Assembly: GCA_036384915.1 (NCBI GenBank)
Contig: DASVLJ010000044.1
Location: 62,001 to 126,000 of the forward strand
Source of the DNA: PKWO01 sp036384915
GTDB lineage: Bacteria; Pseudomonadota; Gammaproteobacteria; Burkholderiales; Burkholderiaceae_D
DNA: 64,000 bases
Direction of reading: 5' to 3'
Shown here: piece by piece, positions 40,260 through 48,874 of the stretch
Layout of the letters: each line of letters opens with the position of its first letter
Position numbering within the stretch: the first letter of the stretch is position 1
The notes under the pieces: generated by a model
The model's database searches: none
Told to the model about the DNA's origin: nothing
What the model saw: the letters and a program-made list of their open reading frames with translations, nothing else
Program-made: the position numbers and the translations under genes

Positions 40260-41513
40260 ATGTTCCAACATATCAAAGTGCCAGCTGACGGTCAGAAAAT
40301 CACTGTCAACGCCGACTTCTCGCTCAACGTTCCCGATACTCCGATCATTCCCTATCTCGAGGGCGACGGCACGGGCGTCGACATCAGCCCGGTCATGATC
40401 AAGGTGGTCGATGCGGCTGTGGCCAAGGCTTACGGCGGCAAGCGCAAGATCAGCTGGATGGAAATCTATGCCGGTGAAAAGTCGACCAAGGTCTACGGCC
40501 CCGACGTGTGGCTGCCGGAAGAGACGCTGCAGGTCTTGAAGGATTACGTGGTCTCGATCAAGGGTCCGTTGACGACGCCGGTCGGCGGCGGCATCCGTTC
40601 GTTGAACGTGGCATTGCGCCAGGAATTGGACCTCTACGTCTGCCTGCGCCCCGTGCGCTACTTCAAGGGTGTGCCTTCGCCGGTGCGTGAGCCGGAAAAG
40701 ACCGACATGGTCATCTTCCGCGAAAACTCGGAAGACATCTACGCCGGCATCGAATGGCAGGAAGGTTCCGACGGCGCCAAGAAGATGATCGACTTCCTGA
40801 TCAAGGAAATGGGCGTCAAGAAGATCCGCTTCCCCGGCACGTCCGGCATCGGCGTCAAGCCCGTGTCGCGCGAAGGCACCGAGCGTCTCGTACGCAAGGC
40901 GATCCAGTACGCCATCGACAACGACAAGCCCTCCGTGACCATCGTCCACAAGGGCAACATCATGAAGTACACCGAAGGCGGCTTCCGTGACTGGGCCTAC
41001 GCCCTGGCCCAGAAGGAATTCGGCGCCGAACTGATCGACGGCGGCCCGTGGTGCAAGTTCAAGAATCCCAAGACCGGCAAGGAAATCGTGGTCAAGGATT
41101 CGATCGCCGACGCCTTCCTGCAACAGATCCTGCTGCGCCCGGCAGAGTATAGCGTAATCGCCACGCTGAACCTGAACGGCGACTACATCTCCGACGCGCT
41201 GGCAGCGCAAGTCGGTGGTATCGGCATCGCCCCGGGCGCCAACCTGTCCGACTCCGTCGCCATGTTCGAAGCCACCCACGGCACCGCACCGAAGTACGCC
41301 GGCAAGGATTACGTGAACCCCGGCTCCCTGATCCTGTCCGCCGAAATGATGCTGCGCCACATGGGCTGGGTCGAAGCTGCCGACCTGATCATCAGTTCGA
41401 TGGAAAAGTCGATCACCTCCAAGAAGGTGACCTACGACTTCGCCCGTCTGATGGAAGGCGCGACGCAGGTTTCGTGCTCGGGCTTTGGCCAGGTGATGAT
41501 CGAAAACATGTAG
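40260..41513 (+). CDS. icd: isocitrate dehydrogenase (NADP+)
   Basis: The 417-residue protein matches E. coli-type Icd: IPYLEGDGTGVDISPVMIKVVDAAV, IKGPLTTPVGGGIRSLNVALRQELDLYVCLRPVRYFKG, FRENSEDIYAGIEW with the regulatory Ser, VTIVHKGNIMKYTEGGFRDWAY and MFEATHGTAPKYAGKDYVNPGSLILSAEMMLRHMGW. It oxidises isocitrate to 2-oxoglutarate in the TCA cycle. GGAGA lies before the ATG. Codon use is strongly biased as in highly expressed genes. A terminator follows. Confidence 0.97.
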   Translation: MFQHIKVPADGQKITVNADFSLNVPDTPIIPYLEGDGTGVDISPVMIKVVDAAVAKAYGGKRKISWMEIYAGEKSTKVYGPDVWLPEETLQVLKDYVVSIKGPLTTPVGGGIRSLNVALRQELDLYVCLRPVRYFKGVPSPVREPEKTDMVIFRENSEDIYAGIEWQEGSDGAKKMIDFLIKEMGVKKIRFPGTSGIGVKPVSREGTERLVRKAIQYAIDNDKPSVTIVHKGNIMKYTEGGFRDWAYALAQKEFGAELIDGGPWCKFKNPKTGKEIVVKDSIADAFLQQILLRPAEYSVIATLNLNGDYISDALAAQVGGIGIAPGANLSDSVAMFEATHGTAPKYAGKDYVNPGSLILSAEMMLRHMGWVEAADLIISSMEKSITSKKVTYDFARLMEGATQVSCSGFGQVMIENM

Positions 41514-41532
41514 CAGCGCGGTTTGCTGTGAC

Positions 41533-41567
41533 AAAAAAAGACCGGCTCCGTGCCGGTCATTTTTTTT
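41533..41567 (+). terminator. intrinsic terminator of icd
   Basis: GACCGGC (41540-41546) pairs with GCCGGTC (41552-41558), followed by A and eight T, and preceded by an A run, so it may serve the convergent ankyrin gene too. Confidence 0.9.
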
Positions 41568-41592
41568 GCAGGCGCAACGCTGAAAACTCAGG

Positions 41593-42555
41593 CTACCCTT
41601 GCGATACCCCTGCGCCCATCTTTGCATCCAGCGACGCGGATAATTTGCGAAAGACTTCGAGATATCCTTTGTCGCGGGCCATGTGCAACGGAGTTACACC
41701 GCTCTTGTTCTTCAGCATGGGGTCGGCGCCATGCGCTACCAACAAATCCACGATGTTGTTGCGCTTGTTGAGCACAGCTTTGTGCAGGGGCGACCAACCG
41801 TCATGGTCGACACTATCGACCTTGGCGCCGCTATTGAGCAATACGAGCGATGCGTTTTGTTGACCGCGTGTCGCCGCCTGGAACAAAGGCGTGCGGCCAA
41901 AGCGCGTGGGAGCGTCCACCGGCACGCCCTTGGCGAGCAACTTCTTGCAAACCTCTGCAAGATTGTTAAATGCGGCCCAATGCAACGGCGTATTTTTCGC
42001 CCGGTCGCTGACATCGGCGGCAGAGCCGTTTTCCAGCAGCAGTAGCGCCGTTTCTGTCGCGCTATGAAAGCATGCATATGCCAACGGCGTCATGCCGGAT
42101 ACCGCCGCCGTATTTACGTCCATGCCGGCAGTGATGAAGAGGGAAGCCAGCGCGAATTCGTTATGTTCAATCGCGTTATAGAATTCAGACGGTGTAAATG
42201 GCCGGCGATACTCGTCTTCGATTTCCCGCAACGCCTTTTCCATTTCAGTCGTCACCCTACGCTCGCTTTGGCGCAGATACTTGCCGTAGGCGTTACTGAG
42301 CATGAAAATGTCCGCGGCCACTTCGGATGGAAAACCCTGACGCTGTCCACGCTTGTCAATCAACAGATCATCGAAATACAACCACGTGTCTCCCGTCCGA
42401 TTGGATTTCCAGAGTTCGATAATCTTCTCCAGGATACGTCCATACTGCGACTCGAGTGCTGATGGATAGGCTTCTGTAACGCCTTCCAGCAGGGCAAGCA
42501 GTTCAGGAGATTTTGCTTGGACGTAAGAAGTTGACGTCGTAGTCATTCGCATCAT
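41593..42555 (-). CDS. ankyrin repeat protein
   Basis: The 320-residue protein has an N-terminal helical part of about 130 residues without known motif (YFDDLLIDKRGQRQGFPSEVAADIFMLSNAYGKYLRQSE) and then at least five ankyrin repeats: NTAAVSGMTPLAYACF, DRAKNTPLHWAAFNNLAEVCKKLL, TRFGRTPLFQAATRGQQNASLVLL, DHDGWSPLHKAVLNKRNNIVDLLVAHGADP and NKSGVTPLHMARDKGYLEV. No signal peptide. It is a soluble scaffold protein; similar bacterial ankyrin proteins are sometimes immunity proteins or effectors. Starts at 42555 or 42546 are possible. GC content is lower than the flanking icd gene. Confidence 0.82.
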   Translation of the reverse strand: MMRMTTTSTSYVQAKSPELLALLEGVTEAYPSALESQYGRILEKIIELWKSNRTGDTWLYFDDLLIDKRGQRQGFPSEVAADIFMLSNAYGKYLRQSERRVTTEMEKALREIEDEYRRPFTPSEFYNAIEHNEFALASLFITAGMDVNTAAVSGMTPLAYACFHSATETALLLLENGSAADVSDRAKNTPLHWAAFNNLAEVCKKLLAKGVPVDAPTRFGRTPLFQAATRGQQNASLVLLNSGAKVDSVDHDGWSPLHKAVLNKRNNIVDLLVAHGADPMLKNKSGVTPLHMARDKGYLEVFRKLSASLDAKMGAGVSQG

Positions 42556-42762
42556 CTTTCAAAACAATCAATCAGTCGATTTAATCACAGTTGTGGCCTT
42601 ATTTACCTCCTGTCAAGAGAAAAAATTGACGATAGGCACCTGAACATGATGTATTGACAATTGCAGGTCAAGGATCGCTATCGGCGACTCGCTGTCCTTG
42701 ATTACCAGAATGGGCGACAAATACTGCATCTGGTAGTGAGCCCGCGGGTTGGGGGGGCAAAG

Positions 42763-42790
42763 AAAAAGCCCCGCAAAGCGGGGCTCATTT
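42763..42790 (-). terminator. intrinsic terminator after first csp gene
   Basis: AGCCCCGC (42767-42774) pairs with GCGGGGCT (42778-42785) around AAA; an A run on the left gives the T tail on the minus strand. Confidence 0.88.
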
Positions 42791-42815
42791 TTGCATCTGT
42801 TACTGCTGACATCAA

Positions 42816-43019
42816 TTAAGCATTATTGATGTTGGAAGCTTGCTTGCCCTTTGGACCCTGCGTGACTTCGAACTGGACCTTTTGACCTTCTTTCAAGGTC
42901 TTGAATCCGTTCATCTGGATAGCGGAGAAATGCGCAAACAAATCTTCGCCGCCGTCATCCGGAGTGATAAAGCCGAAGCCCTTGGAGTCGTTGAACCACT
43001 TGACGGTACCTGTTGCCAT
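42816..43019 (-). CDS. CspA-family cold shock protein
   Basis: A 67-residue cold shock domain: MATGTVKWFNDSKGFGFITPDDGGEDLFAHFSAIQ holds both RNP motifs (KGFGFI and DLFAHF), ending QGPKGKQASNINNA. It binds single-stranded RNA and DNA and melts RNA structure. The long upstream gap is consistent with the extended 5' leader usual for csp genes. A second csp gene lies at 48875-49087. Confidence 0.94.
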   Translation of the reverse strand: MATGTVKWFNDSKGFGFITPDDGGEDLFAHFSAIQMNGFKTLKEGQKVQFEVTQGPKGKQASNINNA

Positions 43020-43398
43020 AAAAGCGTCTTTCTATTATTGACTAATCACACGAGCCGAAAAGGCAAGAAGCCTCGCGTAACGCTGCCCCCTCCCAAAACT
43101 TGCTCACTTCTTGTGGGCCCCGCTACTGCATTGTTGAGGCTCTTTGTTGATAAGTGGGAAACTGGTGTTCTTATCAACGAATTCCATTGTTCCTTCAAAA
43201 AAAAGAAAAGTCAAGGCGATTTTCGGTGGGTCTGGATTTTGCTCAAAGACTGTCCATAAAGGTATACAAAGCCCCCTTGATTTATGACAATTGGGCGTTA
43301 TCTGCGGTGCTCGGGGAAAACGCGTAATATCGAGCTAGATACGATTTACGTATCAATTGTTTGCATTGCGCCCCCCGGGTTGATTCTAGAATAGACGT
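43020..43398. other. csp/clpS divergent intergenic region, 379 bases
   Basis: The region between divergent csp and clpS. The csp side (43020-43220) is probably a long 5' leader. Near clpS a weak promoter candidate is TTGCTC (43239-43244) with TATACA (43263-43268), 18 bases apart. No open frame with family likeness was seen. Confidence 0.45.
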
Positions 43399-43707
43399 AT
43401 GGCAACCAAGAGTAACGACGACACTGTGCTGGAAAGGCAAGAGCAAAAGCTCAAGCCGCCGCCGATGTACCAGGTAATCCTGCTGAACGACGACTACACT
43501 CCAATGGAATTCGTGGTCCACATCATCCAGGAATACTTCAACAAAGACTTGGAAACCGCGACGCATATCATGTACCAGGTGCACATAGACGGCAAAGGGC
43601 CGTGTGGCATCTATCCCAAGGATATCGCGTCGACCAAGGTGGAATTGGTGCTGGCCCATGCCCGCAAGGCCGGTCACCCGCTGCAATGTGTGATGGAGGA
43701 AGTATGA
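43399..43707 (+). CDS. clpS: ClpAP adaptor protein ClpS
   Basis: The 102-residue protein has the ClpS core PPPMYQVILLNDDYTPMEFVVHIIQEYFN with the N-degron binding Asn/Asp pair, then THIMYQVHIDGKGPCGIYPKDIASTKVELVLAHARKAGHPLQC including the conserved YPxDIAxTK. It delivers proteins with destabilising N-terminal residues to ClpAP. The stop overlaps the clpA start. Aat and Bpt, which add such residues, are encoded at 54888-56364 in this window. Confidence 0.97.
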   Translation: MATKSNDDTVLERQEQKLKPPPMYQVILLNDDYTPMEFVVHIIQEYFNKDLETATHIMYQVHIDGKGPCGIYPKDIASTKVELVLAHARKAGHPLQCVMEEV

Positions 43708-46004
43708 TTGCGCAGGAATTGGAAGTCAGTTTGCACATGGCGTTTGTCGAGGCCCGGCAAGCGCGCCATGAGTTCATCACCGTCGAGCACCTGCTGCTCG
43801 CGCTGCTGGACAACCCGTCGGCAGCCGAGGTGATGCGCGCCTGCGCCGTCAATATCGACGATTTGCGCAAGACGCTGTCGAACTTTATCAGCGACAACAC
43901 CCCGACCGTGCCCGGTACGACGGAAGTCGATACCCAGCCCACGCTCGGATTCCAGCGCGTGATCCAGCGCGCCATCATGCACGTGCAATCGGCCTCCAAC
44001 GGCAAGAAGGAAGTCACCGGCGCCAACGTGCTGGTCGCCATCTTCGGCGAAAAGGATTCGCACGCCGTTTATTACCTGCACCAGCAGGGCGTGACGCGCC
44101 TCGACGTGGTGAATTTCATCTCGCACGGCGTGCGCAAGGACCAGCAGTCCGAAGCGCAAAAGGCCCCGGAAGGCGCCGAGGACAGCCAGGCCGAGGGTTC
44201 GCAAAAGGAAAGTCCGCTCGACCAGTTCACGCAAAACCTGAACAAGCTCGCCGCCGAAGGCAAGATCGACCCGCTGATCGGTCGCGAATCGGAAGTGGAA
44301 CGCGTCATTCAAACGCTGTGCCGCCGCCGCAAGAACAACCCGCTCCTCGTCGGTGAGGCCGGCGTGGGCAAGACTGCGATTGCCGAAGGCCTGGCTTGGC
44401 GCGTGGTGCAGGGCGACGTGCCCGAAGTGCTGCAGACCGCCGTCGTGTATTCGCTCGACATGGGTGCCTTGCTGGCCGGCACCAAGTACCGCGGCGACTT
44501 CGAGCAGCGCCTCAAGGCCGTCTTGAAGCAATTGAAGGAAAACCCCAACGGCATCCTCTTCATCGACGAGATCCACACCATCATCGGCGCCGGTTCGGCT
44601 TCGGGCGGCACGCTCGACGCTTCCAACCTGCTGAAGCCGGCGTTGGCCAGCGGCCAGTTGAAGTGCATCGGCGCGACCACGTTCACGGAATTCCGCGGCG
44701 TGTTCGAAAAAGACCATGCGCTGTCGCGCCGCTTCCAGAAGATCGACGTCAACGAGCCGACGGTGGAGCAGACCGTGCAAATCCTGCGCGGCTTGAAGTC
44801 GCGCTTCGAGGAGCACCATGGTGTCAAGTACACGGCTTCAGCCTTGACTTCGGCCGCCGAGCTGGCGGCACGCTTCATCAACGACCGTCATCTGCCCGAC
44901 AAGGCCATCGACGTGATCGACGAAGCCGGTGCCGCGCAACGCATCTTGCCCAAGTCCAAGCAAAAGAAAACCATCGGCAAGCCCGAGATTGAGGAAATCA
45001 TTTCAAAGATCGCGCGCATTCCGCCGCAATCGGTCAACCAGGATGACCGCACCAAGCTGCAAACCATCGAGCGCGACTTGAAGAACGTCGTCTTCGGCCA
45101 GGACCCGGCCATCGAAGCGCTGTCGTCCGCCATCAAGATGGCGCGTGCCGGCCTGGGCAAGACCGACAAGCCCATCGGCTCCTTCCTCTTTTCCGGCCCC
45201 ACGGGCGTGGGCAAGACCGAAGTGGCCAAGCAGCTCGCCTTCATCCTCGGCATCGAACTGATCCGCTTCGACATGTCGGAATACATGGAGCGCCATGCCG
45301 TCTCGCGCCTGATCGGCGCGCCGCCCGGCTACGTCGGTTTCGACCAGGGCGGTTTGTTGACCGAAGCCATCACCAAAAAGCCGCATGCCGTGCTGCTGCT
45401 CGATGAAATCGAAAAGGCGCACCCGGACATTTTCAACATCCTGTTGCAGGTGATGGACCACGGCACGCTGACCGACAACAACGGCCGCAAGGCGGACTTC
45501 CGCAACGTGATCATCGTCATGACGACCAATGCCGGCGCGGAAAGCCTGCAAAAGAGCTCCATTGGCTTTACCAACAAGAAGGAATCCGGCGACGAGATGG
45601 AAGACATCAAGCGCATGTTCACGCCGGAATTCCGCAACCGCATCGACGCCATCATCAGCTTCCGCGCACTGGACGAGGAAATCATCCTGCGCGTGGTCGA
45701 CAAGTTCCTGATGCAGCTCGAAGAGCAACTGCACGAGAAGAAGGTCGAAGCCATCTTCTCCGAAAGCCTGCGCAAATACCTGGCCAAGAAGGGCTTCGAC
45801 CCCGCCATGGGCGCCCGCCCCATGGCCCGCCTGATCCAGGACATGATCCGCAAAGCCTTGGCAGACGAACTGCTGTTCGGCAAGCTCGTCACCGGCGGCA
45901 AGGTGACGGTGGACATGGACGAGAACGAAAAGATCAAGCTCGAGTTCTCGGAAAACGATCTGCTGCCGCCGCCTTTGCCTTCTGAGACGGTGGAAGTGGA
46001 ATAG
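43704..46004 (+). CDS. clpA: ATP-dependent Clp protease ATPase subunit ClpA
   Basis: The 766-residue protein has a Clp-N domain (MIAQELEVSLHMAFVEARQARHEFITVEHLL), a charged linker near 145-175, D1 with GEAGVGKTAIAEGLA and LFIDEIHTIIGAG, and D2 with GPTGVGKTEVAKQLA and LLLDEIEKAHPD. The ClpP-binding loop is IGF in SSIGFTNKKESGD. It unfolds substrates for ClpP; ClpS directs N-degron substrates to it. GGAGGAAGT precedes the overlapping ATG at 43704. A terminator follows. Confidence 0.97.
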   Translation: MIAQELEVSLHMAFVEARQARHEFITVEHLLLALLDNPSAAEVMRACAVNIDDLRKTLSNFISDNTPTVPGTTEVDTQPTLGFQRVIQRAIMHVQSASNGKKEVTGANVLVAIFGEKDSHAVYYLHQQGVTRLDVVNFISHGVRKDQQSEAQKAPEGAEDSQAEGSQKESPLDQFTQNLNKLAAEGKIDPLIGRESEVERVIQTLCRRRKNNPLLVGEAGVGKTAIAEGLAWRVVQGDVPEVLQTAVVYSLDMGALLAGTKYRGDFEQRLKAVLKQLKENPNGILFIDEIHTIIGAGSASGGTLDASNLLKPALASGQLKCIGATTFTEFRGVFEKDHALSRRFQKIDVNEPTVEQTVQILRGLKSRFEEHHGVKYTASALTSAAELAARFINDRHLPDKAIDVIDEAGAAQRILPKSKQKKTIGKPEIEEIISKIARIPPQSVNQDDRTKLQTIERDLKNVVFGQDPAIEALSSAIKMARAGLGKTDKPIGSFLFSGPTGVGKTEVAKQLAFILGIELIRFDMSEYMERHAVSRLIGAPPGYVGFDQGGLLTEAITKKPHAVLLLDEIEKAHPDIFNILLQVMDHGTLTDNNGRKADFRNVIIVMTTNAGAESLQKSSIGFTNKKESGDEMEDIKRMFTPEFRNRIDAIISFRALDEEIILRVVDKFLMQLEEQLHEKKVEAIFSESLRKYLAKKGFDPAMGARPMARLIQDMIRKALADELLFGKLVTGGKVTVDMDENEKIKLEFSENDLLPPPLPSETVEVE

Positions 46005-46025
46005 GCCTCTTTGGGCTTCAATGAG

Positions 46026-46050
46026 AACCCCGGCTTTTGCCGGGGTTTTT
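46026..46050 (+). terminator. intrinsic terminator of clpSA
   Basis: AACCCCGGC (46026-46034) pairs with GCCGGGGTT (46039-46047) around TTTT, followed by more T. Confidence 0.92.
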
Positions 46051-46239
46051 GTTTGAATCTCTGTAGTGTGGAGGTAACAGTGTTCGCCGGTGCGCTGGTT
46101 TAACGCCAAAGCTTGGCAATTTCAAACGTGACCTACCTCGTCATTATTTTCGAAATGGTTGGGGGAACAGGATATTTTGCGCGCTAGAAAAACTGTTAAT
46201 ATTTGCACATAAATTGAAAATCTGGGAGGTTTCTGCGTC

Positions 46240-47205
46240 ATGGCCAAGCCGCGTGTCTTTATCAGTTCGACTTACTTTGATTTGAAAAATGTAAGAGCGG
46301 ATCTCGAGCGCTTTGTTCGAGAACAAGGCTTTGATCCAATCCTTCACGAGCGTGGCAATGTGCCTTATGGAAAGGAAACGGCTCTTGAGGAATACTGCTA
46401 TCGGGAGATAGGTGGTTGCGACATCATCGTGGCGATCGTTGGTGGTCGATATGGCGCAGCATCGAAGCTAGATCCCTATTCAATTTCTCAGATGGAACTT
46501 AAAACGGCGCACGAGCTTCAGAAGCCTATCTACGTATTCGTCGAACGTGACGTGCTTGCAGAATATAGGACATATACCAAGAATAAGGATGGTGCGGTTG
46601 AATGGGTGGCAGTAAATGATGTCCGCATTTACAGGTTTCTAGATGAAGTCTTTGCATTGAAGGTGAACAATCCTGTTTCAGCTTTTGACACATCGCTTGA
46701 TATCACTCTCTTCCTTAAAGAACAATGGGCTGGCCTGTTTCAAAGATTGCTTCAAGAAGGTGGGCAGCAAGAACAAATGGCGATGATTAGGGAAATGAGG
46801 GAGAGCATTCAGACTCTTCGTCAGTTGGTTGACTATCTCGTCCAGGAAAAAAATCAAGGTAGCGAAGCGGTCACCCAAATTCTCCTGATGAACCACCCGG
46901 CATTTTCTCATTTGCAACGCCTTTTAAATGTTAAATATCGTGTGTTCTTTACAAATCACATCGAACTTGAGCATTGGTTGAAGGCTAGATCGTTTCGCGT
47001 CGTTATGACGGGTGACTGGGATGACCCAAACTACGAAGAGTGGATCAATAAGGCCGATAAGAAAAAGCATGTACTGCTCAAACTAAGCGATGAGCTGTTT
47101 GACCAAGAGGGTCGGCTGAAAGTGATCGCGCCCGCCGACTGGCAGGACGAACTAATTCAACTTACTGAATTAACACCTTCAGATGATGATGACATCCCGT
47201 TTTGA
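46240..47205 (+). CDS. DUF4062-domain protein, possible defence gene
   Basis: The 321-residue protein starts with the DUF4062 signature AKPRVFISSTYFDLKNVRADLERFVREQGFDPILHERGNVPYGKETALEEYCYREIGGCDIIVAIVGGRYG, followed by ISQMELKTAHELQKPIYVFVE. DUF4062 is distantly TIR-like and often forms the N-terminus of NACHT or other STAND NTPases in anti-phage systems; here it is not fused to an NTPase. The rest has a helical stretch (QEQMAMIREMRESIQTLRQLVDYLVQ) and a compact C-terminal part ending in an acidic DDDD. GGGAGG lies before the ATG. Base composition is clearly poorer in GC than the neighbours, which suggests transfer. A REP-like unit follows. Confidence 0.82.
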   Translation: MAKPRVFISSTYFDLKNVRADLERFVREQGFDPILHERGNVPYGKETALEEYCYREIGGCDIIVAIVGGRYGAASKLDPYSISQMELKTAHELQKPIYVFVERDVLAEYRTYTKNKDGAVEWVAVNDVRIYRFLDEVFALKVNNPVSAFDTSLDITLFLKEQWAGLFQRLLQEGGQQEQMAMIREMRESIQTLRQLVDYLVQEKNQGSEAVTQILLMNHPAFSHLQRLLNVKYRVFFTNHIELEHWLKARSFRVVMTGDWDDPNYEEWINKADKKKHVLLKLSDELFDQEGRLKVIAPADWQDELIQLTELTPSDDDDIPF

Positions 47206-47507
47206 ACGTGGTAAGGCGCAGCAAGCGCGGTAAGGTGCAATTCGTAGGGCGCCAATAGCGCAGCGTATTGCGCCGCTTGCTGGCGATGTACAGCCCAGCA
47301 TACGGCCCAATAGACAAAGGCCCTTAGTCCTTTCAATTACGTCTGCGAAAGCAGCAATATATTCCTTCAAAATATCAGACCCAACTGGCCCGGCGAAATA
47401 CCCGGCCAGTGCCGGGTTCCATGTGACCAGGCCGTGCTTGCATGGTTGTGTCGATTGCGCCAAGATGGCTATCCATCGATATCGTCCGAGCTACGTAGCC
47501 ATTTCCC
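47206..47507. other. intergenic region with REP-like unit
   Basis: About 300 bases between the DUF4062 gene and the acetyltransferase gene. It holds a REP-like palindrome (47245-47275) and degenerate GGTAAGG-type copies just before it (47215-47240). A 94-codon minus-strand frame crosses it but lacks support. Confidence 0.5.
47245..47275 (+). repeat. REP-like palindrome with GTAG foot
   Basis: GTAG (47245-47248) is followed by GGCGCCAATA, the loop GCGCAGCG and TATTGCGCC, a stem with a single bulged base. The foot plus loop layout is the same as in the units at 18738-18841 and 27503-28135, but the stem differs. Confidence 0.65.
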
Positions 47508-48278
47508 ATGCAAGCCGAAAATTTTTCCCTGCCCGCTTACTTTGACCGCATCGGTTTCCAAGGCGAAGCCAAGCCCGACCTGGCCACGCTGGTTTCGCTG
47601 ATGCGCCACCAGCTGCATTCCGTACCCTTCGAAAACCTCGACGTGCAAGCCGGCAAGGTCGTGTCCTTGGTTCCCGAGCATATCGTCGACAAGATCGTGC
47701 AGCGCCGGCGCGGCGGTTACTGCTACGAGGTCAACGGCATATTCTCCATGGCCTTGCAGGCGCTGGGCATCCCTCATCGCTATGTCGCGGCGCGGCCGAT
47801 GTTTTATCCGGTGCGCCGGCCGCGCACGCATATGGGCATCATCGCGACCGTGGAGGGCATCGATTGGCTGTGCGATCTCGGTTTCGGCAGTTACGGCTTG
47901 CGTGCGCCGATCCGCATCGATACCTTCGATGTGGAAGTGCCGCAGGACCACGATACTTTTATGCTGGGCAAGTCCGAGGTCGGCGAGATCGTGCTGAAGG
48001 CGAAGGTGGAAGGGGAGTGGACCACTCAATACGGCTTCGACCTCTCGCGCCAGGAATGGATCGATTTCGCGCCGGCGAATTATATGAATTCAACGCATCC
48101 CGAAGCGATCTTCGTGAAGCAATACGTTGTGGTGCTGCATACCGAGATCGGGCGCAAGATTTTGTCGGGCGATACGTTCAAGGTGGTGGAACGCGGGCAC
48201 ACGAGCAAGAGGGACATTGCGCCGCAGGATCGTGCTGCGCTGTTGCGCGAACAGTTCGGGTTGGTCGTCGCGCCGTGA
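47508..48278 (+). CDS. arylamine N-acetyltransferase
   Basis: The 256-residue protein matches the NAT family: LPAYFDRIGFQGEAKPDLATLVSLMRHQLHSVPFENLDV, RRRGGYCYEVNGIFSMALQALG with the catalytic Cys near 72, then THMGII and CDLGFG supplying the His and Asp of the Cys-His-Asp triad. It transfers acetyl from acetyl-CoA to arylamines or hydrazines. The C-terminal domain is ordinary. It stands alone in the plus direction between a REP-like unit and the convergent infA. Confidence 0.92.
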   Translation: MQAENFSLPAYFDRIGFQGEAKPDLATLVSLMRHQLHSVPFENLDVQAGKVVSLVPEHIVDKIVQRRRGGYCYEVNGIFSMALQALGIPHRYVAARPMFYPVRRPRTHMGIIATVEGIDWLCDLGFGSYGLRAPIRIDTFDVEVPQDHDTFMLGKSEVGEIVLKAKVEGEWTTQYGFDLSRQEWIDFAPANYMNSTHPEAIFVKQYVVVLHTEIGRKILSGDTFKVVERGHTSKRDIAPQDRAALLREQFGLVVAP

Positions 48279-48354
48279 AGCTGTGACGGTCTCGGCTCGA
48301 CTGCGAACCGGCCACTCCCATTTCGGGCAGTAAGTAGCCGGCATCAGACCAGAA

Positions 48355-48612
48355 TCAGCGAAACGTCCGCCGCACAGGCGCCGGGCCGGTTCGTTCGAGA
48401 TGGCGGAACGTGATGCGCCCCTTGCTCAGATCGTAGGGCGACATTTCCAGCGTGACCTTGTCGCCGGCGAGGATGCGGATATTATGCTTGCGCATCTTGC
48501 CGCCCGTATAGGCCACGATGCAGTGGCCGTTTTCAAGCGTGACGCGAAAACGCGAATCCGGCAGGATCTCGTCGACTTTTCCCTGCATTTCGATCAATTC
48601 TTCTTTGGCCAT
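48355..48612 (-). CDS. infA: translation initiation factor IF-1
   Basis: An 85-residue S1-like OB-fold protein: MAKEELIEMQGKVDEILPDSRFRVTLENGHCIVAYTGGKMRKHNIRILAGDKVTLEMSPYDLSKGRITFRH. It is about 13 residues longer than E. coli IF-1, ending in a basic TGPAPVRRTFR tail, as in the second infA copy of many Burkholderiales. It blocks the A site and works with IF-2 and IF-3. The ATG at 48612 is set by the family start. A pair of direct-repeated hairpins lies about 90-160 bases upstream. Confidence 0.95.
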   Translation of the reverse strand: MAKEELIEMQGKVDEILPDSRFRVTLENGHCIVAYTGGKMRKHNIRILAGDKVTLEMSPYDLSKGRITFRHLERTGPAPVRRTFR

Positions 48613-48703
48613 GTGGGTTCCTGGAACAGTCACTTGCGTGACGGGGATGAACAAAAAAAGCCCGCCGAAGCGAGCTTCCATTCACTACCCGCAATTGCCC
48701 GAA

Positions 48704-48770
48704 ACCCATGCTATCTGCATGGTGCCCCGGTATCCGTCGATTGAAGACCCATGCTATCTGCATGGTGCCC
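48704..48770. repeat. two direct repeats each with a hairpin, upstream of infA
   Basis: A 24-base unit occurs at 48704-48727 and identically at 48747-48770, 43 bases apart. Each unit contains CCATGC-TATCT-GCATGG, a six-base stem with five-base loop. On the minus strand they lie in the region expected to hold the infA promoter and leader. They may be RNA hairpins or DNA operator sites. Confidence 0.8.
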
Positions 48771-48837
48771 TCAGGAGGGAACAACCGCGAAACGTGCGGG
48801 CGCCGGCAAGGCCGGCACCGTTTGGTGAATTACTGCA

Positions 48838-48867
48838 GCAGCCATGGATTTGATGGTCCATGGCTGC
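48838..48867 (-). other. 11-base-pair hairpin just after second csp gene
   Basis: GCAGCCATGGA (48838-48848) pairs perfectly with TCCATGGCTGC (48857-48867), loop of eight bases. No T run follows on the minus strand, so it is either a weak terminator or a 3'-end stabiliser of the csp mRNA. Confidence 0.6.
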
Positions 48868-48874
48868 TTGTCGA

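Noticed and set aside
47179..47463. A 94-codon minus-strand frame between the DUF4062 gene and the acetyltransferase gene
   Set aside because: It starts at a coding-like stretch (YFAGPVGSDILKEYIAAFADVIERT) but its other half translates the REP-like unit, and no ribosome site or homologue is recognised. It may be a gene remnant, but the support is too thin.
48704..48770. The direct repeats as the start of a CRISPR array
   Set aside because: Only two units, with a 19-base gap, and no cas genes in the window.
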